A program made the translations under genes and the position numbers. Shown piece after piece: positions 26,174 to 35,036 of a stretch of 64,000 nucleotides of DNA. The stretch's first letter is position 1. Each line of letters starts with the position of its first letter. A model generated the notes under the pieces. It did no database searches. It was not told the DNA's origin and saw nothing but the letters and a program-made list of their open reading frames with translations. Origin of the DNA: Oceanospirillaceae bacterium (GTDB lineage: Bacteria; Pseudomonadota; Gammaproteobacteria; Pseudomonadales; Balneatricaceae); NCBI GenBank assembly GCA_003521845.1, contig DPHB01000044.1:22439-86438 (forward strand). Direction: 5' to 3'.

Positions 26174-27223
26174 CTAGTGAAAAACATCAAGTAGCGGCGT
26201 ATCGGCTTTATAGATAACCTCAATAGCCGCCGGTGACTTATGTTTAATATTAGCGCGAATTCTGTAATCTGGGTTGGTGCCGTTCAACAAGCCATACACC
26301 CACCTCACTTGTTTGTCACGAGGAGCAATAATATACAGACGCCCATCTACCTGCTCTATCTGGCGCGCCAAACCACGCAAATAGATAGCCAAGGCAGAAG
26401 CCTCATGCTTTAAAGCACCTGGGGGTAACAATATACGCTGACGCTGCATGCCTTCTGGTGCATCTAACAAGGACTGCTGTTGCGTTTGTAGTGGCTTATA
26501 TATCGTCAGTTGCTGTGCTTTATTGGGCTGCTTTTTAGCTTTCTTTTTAACCTTAGACACCGCTTGCGCCTTGCTTTGCGCTAACTGCTTGGTCACCGCG
26601 GCAATTTGTGCATGACCAGGCACTACCTTACTGGCACGTGATAAGAACAAGTGCGACTGTTTAAACTTGCCTTTTTTATGAGCGCTTTTGGCTAAGATTA
26701 GGTAGCGTTGCACTATACGCTCTAGCCCCTGCAGCGCTAGAGCATTGTTCTCATCCTGCATGAGCATACGCGCATAAAACACATAGGCATTGTTATCAGC
26801 AGGCGTGGTCAGCTGATCTTTGTCCATGGCCAGTTCGGCCTGAGCCAACCATAATTCTATGCGATTGGTCGGCGACATGTCCTCACGCGGCGCAACCTGG
26901 GAGGCAGTGTCAGCTGAACCAGCTAACCTACTGACATTGGAATTATTAGCCACTAAAACAGAGCTAGCCGGCCTAACACCTTCAATTACCGGTTGCGGCT
27001 TGACAAAATTTGCCGCAGCAGCCTCGTCTACTAGGGATCCTGCCGTAATACTTTGCTCTTCAATGACTAGTTGCGCTGCCGGCTCCGGTATCGATTCTAG
27101 GGTTTTCGAAAAACCTGTGTCAGCAATATTTTCGGGTCCTTTTTCAGACACTGGCGGCACAGTATTACAACCTGCCAGCAACACACTCCCCAACAGCAAG
27201 GCATAACGTAAAGATGGATACAA
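26174..27223 (-). CDS. Hypothetical lipoprotein
   Basis: An uncharacterised lipoprotein of about 349 residues. The chosen TTG start at 27223 (GAGGGT seven bases upstream) gives a short signal peptide ending in the lipobox LLAGC. A low-complexity Ser/Ala/Val/Glu stretch follows, then a helical region with TPR-like sequence (AFYARMLMQDENNALALQGLERIVQRYLILAKSA-like), a lysine-rich patch (VSKVKKKAKKQPNK), and a compact C-terminal domain with GRLYIIAPRDKQVRWVYGLL. Other TTG/GTG starts up to 27247 are possible. No family was recognised. Confidence 0.6.
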   Translation of the reverse strand: MYPSLRYALLLGSVLLAGCNTVPPVSEKGPENIADTGFSKTLESIPEPAAQLVIEEQSITAGSLVDEAAAANFVKPQPVIEGVRPASSVLVANNSNVSRLAGSADTASQVAPREDMSPTNRIELWLAQAELAMDKDQLTTPADNNAYVFYARMLMQDENNALALQGLERIVQRYLILAKSAHKKGKFKQSHLFLSRASKVVPGHAQIAAVTKQLAQSKAQAVSKVKKKAKKQPNKAQQLTIYKPLQTQQQSLLDAPEGMQRQRILLPPGALKHEASALAIYLRGLARQIEQVDGRLYIIAPRDKQVRWVYGLLNGTNPDYRIRANIKHKSPAAIEVIYKADTPLLDVFH

Positions 27224-27477
27224 AATTCGACCCTCAACAACAAGCAACTAACTAATTCCCCCATAGTAGCGCAATTACCCTAGTGACTGTAGTCAGTAAG
27301 CATGTAGATATTGGGGAATTTCACTTAGATCATTGGAGAATCGAAAAACCCATAAAAACTTCGGCAAATTTCTGCCATCTTGCTATGAATTGCGCTAAAC
27401 TAAGCGGAGCACATTAGGTAGCAACCAAGCATACTTGGTATCGAACCTATCAATTAGACACTTGGGAAACATTGTCC

Positions 27478-27924
27478 ATGGCCAAAATTCTGTTACTTAA
27501 CGGCCCCAACATAAATATGTTAGGTAAACGGGAACCCGGAATTTACGGCCATCTCACCCTCAATGACATCGAGCAACAATGCATTACTCAAGGTCAAGCT
27601 GAAGGTATCGACGTAGCTTGTTTACAAAGCAATGCCGAGTTCGCCCTCATTGAAGCCATACACCAAGCACCTGAAGCCGGCGTAGAATTTATCGTCATCA
27701 ATCCAGCCGCCTTTACTCACACCAGCGTTGCCTTACGCGACGCCATGCTGGCTGTGAACCTACCCTTCATCGAAGTACACATCAGCAACGTGCACGCCCG
27801 TGAAGCATTTCGTCATCACTCCTATTTCAGCGATATCGCCCAAGGCGTTATCGTAGGCTTGGGCCCAGCAGGCTACAACTATGCAATGCAGTCTGCTATT
27901 GCCCATATCCAAACTAATAACTAA
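27478..27924 (+). CDS. aroQ: 3-dehydroquinate dehydratase, type II
   Basis: Shikimate-pathway dehydratase (148 aa). The active-site loop is LLNGPNINMLGKREPGIYG with the catalytic Tyr. INPAAFTHTSVALRDA and EVHISNVHAREAFRHHSYFS carry the other conserved residues. The start is the ATG at 27478 rather than the TTG two codons earlier. accB follows 28 bp downstream, the usual aroQ-accB-accC arrangement. Confidence 0.96.
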   Translation: MAKILLLNGPNINMLGKREPGIYGHLTLNDIEQQCITQGQAEGIDVACLQSNAEFALIEAIHQAPEAGVEFIVINPAAFTHTSVALRDAMLAVNLPFIEVHISNVHAREAFRHHSYFSDIAQGVIVGLGPAGYNYAMQSAIAHIQTNN

Positions 27925-27952
27925 TCCTATATGTTTATAAAAGAGAGCTAAC

Positions 27953-28399
27953 ATGGACATTCGCAAAGTAAAAAAACTCATCGAGCTGCTAGAAGAATCT
28001 GATATCAATGAAATTGAAATCAAAGAAGGTGAAGAGTCCGTACGCATCAGCCGTTCTTCTTCCGTTCTTACCGCTGCACCTGTTATGCAAGCGGCACCAG
28101 CGCCAGTTGCTGCACCGCTTGCTGCACCAGTAGCTCCTGCCGCGCCTGCTGCTCCAGCTATTGAAGGTCACGCAGTAACTTCGCCCATGGTTGGCACCTT
28201 CTATGGTGCTCCTTCACCAGGCGCCGCGCCTTTTGTTCAGGTTGGCCAGTCTATTAAAGAAGGCGACGTTATCTGCATCATTGAAGCCATGAAGATGATG
28301 AACCAAATTGAAGCTGACAAGTCTGGTACCGTTACTGCCGTTTTGGTAGATGATGGTGAAGCCGTAGAATTTGACCAGGTTTTGGTTACAATCGGTTAA
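27953..28399 (+). CDS. accB: Biotin carboxyl carrier protein of acetyl-CoA carboxylase
   Basis: AccB (148 aa) carries the biotin that shuttles carboxyl groups between AccC and AccAD. The N-terminal domain is followed by an Ala/Pro-rich linker (about residues 43-70), then the biotinyl domain with the biotinylated Lys in EAMKMMNQIEA. AAAAGAGAG lies upstream of the ATG. Confidence 0.97.
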   Translation: MDIRKVKKLIELLEESDINEIEIKEGEESVRISRSSSVLTAAPVMQAAPAPVAAPLAAPVAPAAPAAPAIEGHAVTSPMVGTFYGAPSPGAAPFVQVGQSIKEGDVICIIEAMKMMNQIEADKSGTVTAVLVDDGEAVEFDQVLVTIG

Positions 28400-28426
28400 T
28401 AACAATCGGTTAAGCCGGAGAGCCTT

Positions 28427-29767
28427 ATGTTAGAAAAAGTAGTCATTGCCAACCGTGGTGAGATTGCCCTACGTATCCTACGCGCATGCAAGGAGCTAGG
28501 CATCAAAACCGTGGCGGTATACTCCAAGGTAGATAAGGACCTAATGCACGTGCGTCTAGCCGACGAAGCTGTATGCATTGGCCCTAACTCTTCCACGGAC
28601 AGTTATCTTAATATTCCACGCATTATCAGCGCCGCCGAAGTCACCGACGCCACAGGTATTCACCCTGGTTACGGTTTCTTGGCAGAAAACGCTGGCTTTG
28701 CCGAGATGGTAGAAAACAGTGGTTTCACCTTTATCGGCCCAACTGCCGACACCATTCGCGTGATGGGCGACAAGGTGGCGGCTATCGCCGCCATGCAGAA
28801 ATCTGGCGTCCCTACGGTACCAGGATCCAACGGCCCACTAGACGAAGACCACGAACGCACCATGCGTATTGCCAAAGAAATCGGTTACCCGGTTATCATC
28901 AAGGCAGCCGCCGGTGGTGGTGGTCGTGGTATGCGTGTAGTGCACAGCGAAGCGGCACTTATCAACTCTATCTTTGTCACCAAGACCGAATCCAAAGCTG
29001 CCTTTGGCGATGATACGGTTTATATGGAAAAATTCCTTGAAAACCCACGCCACGTGGAAGTTCAAGTATTGGCCGACGGCCAAGGCAACGCCATTCATCT
29101 ATACGACCGTGACTGCTCTATGCAGCGCCGTCACCAAAAAGTTGTAGAAGAAGCTCCAGCACCGCACATTGATCCAGACGCTCGTGCCCAGGTACTCAAG
29201 TCTTGCACCGATGCTTGTGTTGAAATTGGTTACCGCGGCGCAGGTACATTTGAATTTTTGTACGAAAACGGGCGTTTCTTCTTTATCGAAATGAACACTC
29301 GTGTTCAGGTAGAACACCCCGTATCCGAAATGGTTACTGGAATCGACATCATCAAGGAACAGCTATTGATTGCCAGTGGCCAACCTTTGTCGATCAAACA
29401 AGAAGACGTTGTCGTTAGCGGCCATGCTTTTGAGTGTCGTATTAACGCTGAAGACCCAGTCAGCTTTATGCCTTGCCCTGGTAAGATCCAGCAATTTCAT
29501 GCCCCGGGTGGCCTAGGCGTACGCGTTGATTCCCACCTATACAGTGGTTATTCCATTCCGCCCTTCTATGATTCTATGATTGCCAAGGTAATCACCCACG
29601 CACCAACGCGGGAAGAGTCGTTAAAGCGTATGGAAGTAGCATTGGATGAGATGATTATCGACGGCATTAAGACCAACATCCCACTGCAAAAGGACATCGT
29701 ACGCGATGCCAACTTTGGCAAGGGTGGCGTTAACATTCATTACCTGGAGAAGAAGCTAGGTCTATAA
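28427..29767 (+). CDS. accC: Biotin carboxylase subunit of acetyl-CoA carboxylase
   Basis: ATP-grasp enzyme (446 aa) that carboxylates the biotin of AccB. Visible are EKVVIANRGEIALRILRACKELG at the start, the ATP-binding glycine loop AAAGGGGRGMRVV, the catalytic HVEVQVLADGQGN and RDCSMQRRHQKVVEEAPAP blocks, and EMNTRVQVEHPVSEMVTG. It starts 27 bp after accB and ends at a strong terminator. Confidence 0.98.
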   Translation: MLEKVVIANRGEIALRILRACKELGIKTVAVYSKVDKDLMHVRLADEAVCIGPNSSTDSYLNIPRIISAAEVTDATGIHPGYGFLAENAGFAEMVENSGFTFIGPTADTIRVMGDKVAAIAAMQKSGVPTVPGSNGPLDEDHERTMRIAKEIGYPVIIKAAAGGGGRGMRVVHSEAALINSIFVTKTESKAAFGDDTVYMEKFLENPRHVEVQVLADGQGNAIHLYDRDCSMQRRHQKVVEEAPAPHIDPDARAQVLKSCTDACVEIGYRGAGTFEFLYENGRFFFIEMNTRVQVEHPVSEMVTGIDIIKEQLLIASGQPLSIKQEDVVVSGHAFECRINAEDPVSFMPCPGKIQQFHAPGGLGVRVDSHLYSGYSIPPFYDSMIAKVITHAPTREESLKRMEVALDEMIIDGIKTNIPLQKDIVRDANFGKGGVNIHYLEKKLGL

Positions 29768-29784
29768 GCCTTGCCTATTTTCCT

Positions 29785-29823
29785 AAACGCCGTGCCTAGC
29801 CAACCTAGTCACGGCGTTTTTTG
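29785..29823 (+). terminator. Rho-independent terminator after accC
   Basis: AACGCCGTG pairs with CACGGCGTT (9-bp stem around a 15-nt loop) followed by TTTTTTG, 18 bp past the accC stop. Confidence 0.85.
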
Positions 29824-29871
29824 TTGGTCGCAGATGTGACCACTTTACATAGCTAATTATTAGGTAACACT

Positions 29872-30765
29872 ATGCCTTGGGTACAAATCACCTTACATAC
29901 AGACCCGCAGCACACAGAAGCATTGGAAGACATGCTGCTACTTTGCGGCGCTGGCGCTGTCACCATGCTAGATGGTGCCGACCAGCCGGTATTCGAACCT
30001 ATCAAAGGCACCACCCCCCTATGGCAAGACACCCGCGTTATGGGCCTATTTGAAGCGGACACCGATGCCGAATCTTTGCTCAACTATTTGCAGACAGGCT
30101 GGCAAGAGCAGTTTGTTGACACAGCATTCCCCAAACACAAGTTAGAAATTCTGGAAGACAAGGACTGGGAACGCGAATGGATGGATCGTTTTGAACCCAT
30201 TCAATTTGGCCCTAACTTATGGGTATGCCCGAGCTGGAAGCCGGTACCCGACCCAAGCGCTGCCAATCTAATGTTGGACCCAGGCCTAGCTTTTGGCACT
30301 GGCAGCCACCCTACCACAGCTTTATGCTTACAGTGGATCGCTCAGCAAAACTGGCAAGGCACACGTGCCATCGATTACGGCTGTGGCTCTGGCATACTAG
30401 CCCTTGGTGCGCTATTGCTCGGTGCCCAGCACGTATTGGGGGTGGATAACGACGAACAAGCCTTAGTGGCTACCAGCGACAACGCCCAGCGTAATAATAT
30501 CGACCCAGCGCGCATTCCTGTGTATCTACCAGAGCATGCCCCTCAAGAACCCGTAGACATTATGCTGGCCAATATTCTGGCTGGCCCACTGATTGAGCTA
30601 GCCCCTCGACTAGCAGACCTGACCAAAAGCCAAGGCTTGATTGCCCTATCAGGTATCTTGTCTCATCAAGCTGATGCCGTCATCGACGCCTATGCGCCTT
30701 GGTTTGATATGCACACCGTCAGCCAAAAAGACGAATGGGTACGCATTGATGGCATCAAGCATTAG
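29872..30765 (+). CDS. prmA: Ribosomal protein L11 methyltransferase
   Basis: PrmA (297 aa) trimethylates L11. The N-terminal L11-recognition domain (PWVQITLHTDPQHTEALEDMLLLCGA) precedes a SAM-binding domain with LDPGLAFGTGSHPTTALCLQW, AIDYGCGSGILALGALLLGA and VDIMLANILAGPLIELAP. It is in the conserved spot between accC and dusB-fis, although a transporter gene intervenes here. Confidence 0.97.
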   Translation: MPWVQITLHTDPQHTEALEDMLLLCGAGAVTMLDGADQPVFEPIKGTTPLWQDTRVMGLFEADTDAESLLNYLQTGWQEQFVDTAFPKHKLEILEDKDWEREWMDRFEPIQFGPNLWVCPSWKPVPDPSAANLMLDPGLAFGTGSHPTTALCLQWIAQQNWQGTRAIDYGCGSGILALGALLLGAQHVLGVDNDEQALVATSDNAQRNNIDPARIPVYLPEHAPQEPVDIMLANILAGPLIELAPRLADLTKSQGLIALSGILSHQADAVIDAYAPWFDMHTVSQKDEWVRIDGIKH

Positions 30766-30802
30766 CATAAACTAGTTGCACAGGCTATCAGGAATCAATT
30801 AG

Positions 30803-31546
30803 ATGGATCTAGATTTTAGCAACGCCCAGTTAATCGCCATTAGCCTGATTTTTATTTGGTCAGGCTTTGTCCGTGCTGGGCTGGGTTTCGGCGGTGCAGC
30901 CCTGTCCCTGCCGCTGCTATTTTTAGTGGCCAACGAACCCCTATTCTTTGTGCCCATCATCGCACTGCACTTGCTATTTTTTACCAGTATTACGTCGGCA
31001 CATAAACTCAAAAGCATTCACTGGCCGTTTATCAAATCTAGTTTAAGCTGGATGATTATTCCCAAGCTGGCTGGCGTTATTGGACTACTCAGCCTACCCG
31101 CACAGTGGATGGTATTTATCATTTACGGCATTACCATCTTCTATGCCATACAATGGATACTGCAAAAAACCATTACCAGTCAGTCTGCTTGGGCGGACCG
31201 TGTATTACTTATTTTAGGTGGCTATTTTAGTGGTGTGTCTTTAGTTGGCGCACCGCTTATTGTGGCGGTCGCCATCCGCCAGGTGCCAACTCACACCTAC
31301 CGCGACACCCTCTTTGTACTCTGGTTTATATTAGTAATAATCAAGCTATCAGCCTTTGTCGTAGTGGGCGTAGAGCTGCCATGGCAAGCGGCCGCTCTCT
31401 TGCTAGCACCGACCGCCGTAGGCCACTATATTGGCCTACGCGCCCACAACTACCTTATTCACCGTAAACCCCAACAGGTGCAACGTGTACTGGGTGTTGG
31501 CCTATTGATTACGGCCATTTTAGGCATGTTACAATTGCTTTACTGA
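30803..31546 (+). CDS. TauE/SafE (TSUP) family membrane protein
   Basis: A 247-residue protein of predominantly hydrophobic character with about seven to eight predicted helices. The start, LIFIWSGFVRAGLGFGGAALSLPLLFL, and the second-half repeat ILGGYFSGVSLVGAPLIVAVAI are typical of the TSUP family, which exports sulfite, sulfoacetate or related anions or imports organic sulfur compounds. It lies between prmA and dusB, 37 bp from prmA. The substrate cannot be read from the sequence. Confidence 0.85.
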   Translation: MDLDFSNAQLIAISLIFIWSGFVRAGLGFGGAALSLPLLFLVANEPLFFVPIIALHLLFFTSITSAHKLKSIHWPFIKSSLSWMIIPKLAGVIGLLSLPAQWMVFIIYGITIFYAIQWILQKTITSQSAWADRVLLILGGYFSGVSLVGAPLIVAVAIRQVPTHTYRDTLFVLWFILVIIKLSAFVVVGVELPWQAAALLLAPTAVGHYIGLRAHNYLIHRKPQQVQRVLGVGLLITAILGMLQLLY

Positions 31547-31593
31547 TCGTCATTGCAGAGGTTAAAAACACATCATTGCCAGCGTAGACTACC

Positions 31594-31683
31594 CGTCATT
31601 GCGAGCGTAGCGAAGCAATCTCTGCAACTCGGCACAACACCTGCAAGAGGTTGCCACGGCCTGCGGCCTCGCAACGACTCAGT
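31594..31683. repeat. gtcattgcgag-type inverted repeat
   Basis: The left end cgtcattgcgagcg and the right end cctcgcaacgac are inverted copies about 65 bp apart, with gcgaagcaatct and gaggttgccacgg inside. A second copy is at 44656-44723. Degenerate starts of the same motif occur at about 31548 and 31575. Similar short elements are spread through many bacterial genomes. No coding potential. Confidence 0.7.
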
Positions 31684-31769
31684 AATACATCTTCACAAAC
31701 TCGGTAAAAATCTGACCTATTAGGCAGATTAAAATAGTCATAATTTGGTCTATTTAGAACCTAGATCAA

Positions 31770-31806
31770 TTGAACAAATTTTGTACAATTGCTATAATTC
31801 GCGCTC
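31770..31806 (+). promoter_or_regulatory. Sigma-70 promoter of dusB-fis with GC-rich discriminator
   Basis: TTGAAC (31770-31775), a 17-bp spacer and a perfect TATAAT (31793-31798) form a strong promoter about 100 bp before dusB. The bases after the -10 (tcgcgctc) make a GC-rich discriminator of the kind that gives ppGpp-sensitive control at fis and rRNA promoters in E. coli. Confidence 0.7.
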
Positions 31807-31898
31807 TTCGCTTAAAGCCTGATTTAGCCACCAAAAATTATTTTTTGTTCGTGGCCTTGCGCTTTTTGCACTCTTTTATTGGCAACCAGCAAGAATGA

Positions 31899-32912
31899 AT
31901 GACCATGAGCCTGCATAACGCGATCGATGGATTTTCAATTGGCCCACACAAGTTGTCCAATGGCTTGTTCGTGGCCCCCATGGCTGGTTTGACTGATCGC
32001 CCCACACGTAATTTATTGCGCAATATGGGTGCCGGTTTGGCCATAGCAGAAATGCTCACCTCTGATACTTCCCTGTGGCACAGTCGCAAATCACAGCTTC
32101 GCTTACCCCATGCAGATGACCTTGCACCTGTTAGCGTGCAAATAGCTGGCAACGACCCACAGCAGATGGCGCAAGCTGCGCAAGCCAACGTGGCCCTTGG
32201 TGCGCAAATCATCGACATCAACATGGGCTGCCCAGCCAAAAAAGTACTCAAAAAAGCCGCCGGTTCGGCCCTACTTGCCCACCCCGAATTAGTCGCTGAT
32301 ATATTACAAGCCGTGGTGTCAGCGGTAGCTGTACCGGTCACCCTTAAGATCCGTACTGGTAGCACAGCGGCCGAACGCAACGGGGTGGATATTGCCCGCA
32401 TTGCCGAAGATGCCGGTATTAGCGCTCTATCCGTACATGGTCGCACCCGCGCCTGTGCTTTTAAGGGTGCCGTAGAGTTCGACACTATTGCCGCTATCAA
32501 ACAAGCCATTGCTATCCCCGTTATTGCCAACGGTGATATTCAAACCCCCGAGCAAGCCCAACAGATACTGGAATATACACAGGCCGATGGTCTCATGATT
32601 GGCCGCGCCATACAGGGCAACCCGTGGATCTTCCAACAGATACATCATTACCTACGCACCGGCCAGCACTTAGATATGCCAAGTGCCGAAGAAAAATGGC
32701 ACGTGATACAACAACACCTTAAAGGCATCCATGCCCTTTACGGTGACCCAATGGGGCCGCGCATTGCACGCAAGCATGTAGCGGCCTATTTGCCCGAAAA
32801 ACATATTCGACAGTCTTTTAATCAATTAACAACGGCCAGTGAACAGTTGCGCTTTTTACAACAACAACTCAGTTCTGATACAACAGACAAGCTCAACCAT
32901 CAAGCCGCCTAA
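31899..32912 (+). CDS. dusB: tRNA-dihydrouridine synthase B
   Basis: FMN enzyme (337 aa) reducing uridines in the tRNA D-loop. Family blocks are LFVAPMAGLTDRPTRNLLR, the signature INMGCPAKKVLKKAAGSALL with the catalytic Cys, ALSVHGRTRACAFKG and VIANGDIQTPEQA. It precedes fis by 12 bp, as in other gammaproteobacteria. An alternative start is the ATG at 31905. Confidence 0.97.
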   Translation: MTMSLHNAIDGFSIGPHKLSNGLFVAPMAGLTDRPTRNLLRNMGAGLAIAEMLTSDTSLWHSRKSQLRLPHADDLAPVSVQIAGNDPQQMAQAAQANVALGAQIIDINMGCPAKKVLKKAAGSALLAHPELVADILQAVVSAVAVPVTLKIRTGSTAAERNGVDIARIAEDAGISALSVHGRTRACAFKGAVEFDTIAAIKQAIAIPVIANGDIQTPEQAQQILEYTQADGLMIGRAIQGNPWIFQQIHHYLRTGQHLDMPSAEEKWHVIQQHLKGIHALYGDPMGPRIARKHVAAYLPEKHIRQSFNQLTTASEQLRFLQQQLSSDTTDKLNHQAA

Positions 32913-32924
32913 CTAAGTATTATT

Positions 32925-33224
32925 ATGCACAATCCAGAAATTCAAATAGACAGCAATATTGAAGACAGCCATGCTTTGAGTGCTTCAAACGCTTCTACCC
33001 AGACCCTACGCCAAAGTGTAGAGCAGTCGATGGAAACTTATTTTAAAGACCTTGATGGCTACCAGGTAACGGACCTCTACGACCTTGTTATGCAAGAAGT
33101 AGAAGCCCCCCTATTTGCCAGCGTCATGAATTACACCCGTGACAATCAGTCAAAAGCCGCCGCTTTACTAGGGCTCAACCGAGGCACCCTGCGCAAAAAG
33201 CTGAAGCAATACAACCTAATTTAA
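32925..33224 (+). CDS. fis: DNA-binding protein Fis
   Basis: Fis (99 aa) is a nucleoid-associated regulator that peaks in fast growth. The C-terminal half is nearly invariant: LYDLVMQEVEAPLFASVMNYTRDNQSKAAALLGLNRGTLRKKLKQY, including the helix-turn-helix. The N-terminal arm, which contacts recombinases in E. coli, is poorly conserved as expected. Confidence 0.97.
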   Translation: MHNPEIQIDSNIEDSHALSASNASTQTLRQSVEQSMETYFKDLDGYQVTDLYDLVMQEVEAPLFASVMNYTRDNQSKAAALLGLNRGTLRKKLKQYNLI

Positions 33225-33267
33225 ATCTCTTAATCTTTCTCATATGAACCCTACACAGGAAGCCATC

Positions 33268-34833
33268 ATGTCCGATCAACAACCTATCACTCGTGCGCTA
33301 ATCAGCGTTTCAGATAAGACCGGTATTGTCGAATTTGCCCAGCAACTTACCCAGCTTGGCGTTGAAATTCTATCTACCGGCGGTACTTACAAGCTACTGC
33401 AAGATAACGCCATCCCAGCCGCAGAAGTGTCTGACTACACTGGTTTTCCAGAAATGATGGCCGGTCGTGTAAAAACCCTACACCCGAAAGTACACGGTGG
33501 CATCCTTGGCCGTCGTGGCACCGACGAAGGCGTTATGGCCGAGCATGGCATCAAGCCAATCGACTTGGTAGTAGTTAACCTATACCCATTCCAAGCCACT
33601 ATTGCGCGCGAAGATTGCGACCTAGCCATGGCTATTGAGAACATCGACATCGGTGGCCCAACCATGGTGCGCTCTGCGGCTAAAAACAACGCCGCCGTCG
33701 CCATCGTGGTGAATGCTAGCGATTACGACAGCGTCTTGTCCGACCTGAAAACCAATGGCGGCCTAAACCAAGCCACGCGTTCCGATCTTGCTTGCAAAGC
33801 TTTTGAACACACAGCCATGTACGACGGTTTAATTGCCAACTACTTGGGTGCACAAATGAACCCAGAGTCGCCGTTCCCTCGCACCTTCAACACCCAGCTG
33901 AAAAAAGTGCAAGATACCCGTTACGGTGAAAACTCTCATCAAAAAGCGGCTTTCTACGTAGAGCACGAGCCTAAAGAAGCTAGCATCGCTACCGCTACAC
34001 AGGTACAAGGCAAAGAGCTGTCCTACAACAACATTGCTGATACTGATGCAGCTTTGGAATGTGTTAAGACCTTCCAGGACCCAGCTTGCGTTATCGTAAA
34101 GCACGCCAACCCATGCGGTGTGGCGGTTGCCGGCGACATTACTGAAGCTTACGAAAAAGCCTACAAAACAGACCCTACATCTGCCTTCGGCGGCATCATT
34201 GCTTTCAACCGTGAACTAGACGCCGCTACGGCCCAGCGCATCATCGACCGTCAGTTTGTTGAAGTCATCATCGCGCCAAGCGTCGATGCTACTGCCAAAG
34301 CAGCCTTAGAGCGCAAGCCTAACGTGCGCATTTTGGAATGTGGCGATCTACCACAGCACTCCACACCAGAACTAGACTACAAGCGTGTTACTGGCGGTAT
34401 GCTAGTACAAGATCGTGACCTAGGTGCCATCGCCGAAGCCGCCCTAAAAATCGTTTCTGAGCGCATTCCAACCGAAGCCGAAATGACTGACCTACAGTTT
34501 GCTTGGAAAGTAGCCAAATTTGTTAAGTCCAACGCCATCGTCTACTGCAACGACGGCATGACTATTGGTGTCGGCGCTGGCCAAATGAGCCGTGTGTACA
34601 GTGCCAAAATTGCTGGCATCAAAGCCGGTGACGAAAACCTACAAGTTGCAGGCTCCGTAATGGCATCCGATGCTTTCTTCCCTTTCCGCGACGGTATCGA
34701 TGCGGCCGCAGAAGCGGGTATAACGGCCATTATTCAGCCAGGTGGTTCTATGCGCGATGATGAAATCATTGCCGCGGCAAATGAGCACAATATTTCAATG
34801 ATCTTTACCGGCATGCGCCACTTCCGCCACTAA
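33268..34833 (+). CDS. purH: Bifunctional AICAR formyltransferase/IMP cyclohydrolase
   Basis: Last two steps of IMP synthesis (521 aa). The N-terminal cyclohydrolase domain has ALISVSDKTGIVEFA and ILGRRGTDEGVM. The C-terminal transformylase domain has the KHANPCGVAV block and SDAFFPFRDGIDAAAEAGITAIIQPGGSMRDDE. The start is placed at the ATG at 33268 because AGGAAG precedes it and the MSDQQ N-terminus fits the family; an upstream in-frame ATG at 33244 exists. Confidence 0.97.
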   Translation: MSDQQPITRALISVSDKTGIVEFAQQLTQLGVEILSTGGTYKLLQDNAIPAAEVSDYTGFPEMMAGRVKTLHPKVHGGILGRRGTDEGVMAEHGIKPIDLVVVNLYPFQATIAREDCDLAMAIENIDIGGPTMVRSAAKNNAAVAIVVNASDYDSVLSDLKTNGGLNQATRSDLACKAFEHTAMYDGLIANYLGAQMNPESPFPRTFNTQLKKVQDTRYGENSHQKAAFYVEHEPKEASIATATQVQGKELSYNNIADTDAALECVKTFQDPACVIVKHANPCGVAVAGDITEAYEKAYKTDPTSAFGGIIAFNRELDAATAQRIIDRQFVEVIIAPSVDATAKAALERKPNVRILECGDLPQHSTPELDYKRVTGGMLVQDRDLGAIAEAALKIVSERIPTEAEMTDLQFAWKVAKFVKSNAIVYCNDGMTIGVGAGQMSRVYSAKIAGIKAGDENLQVAGSVMASDAFFPFRDGIDAAAEAGITAIIQPGGSMRDDEIIAAANEHNISMIFTGMRHFRH

Positions 34834-34893
34834 GAGCGGAACTGGCTGTCTACAAGTCGTTTATACGGCGTTACAGGCCTGGTTCGAGCTGCT

Positions 34894-34911
34894 CATGTAA
34901 TCTATTACATG
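34894..34911. repeat. Inverted repeat catgtaat-ct-attacatg
   Basis: Perfect 8-bp arms with a 2-bp centre in the 203-bp gap between purH and purD. It may be an operator or a weak hairpin; no purine-repressor consensus was recognised. Confidence 0.4.
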
Positions 34912-35036
34912 CGCACTCAAACCCAGCCCGTGCGCTGCCCAAGCGGCTTTCACTCAGCCTTAGTTGAGTGGTACCCATAGTTTAAATAGTGCCAAATTGA
35001 AGTTACTTTTGATTGGCATAGATAGGATTTGAATAG

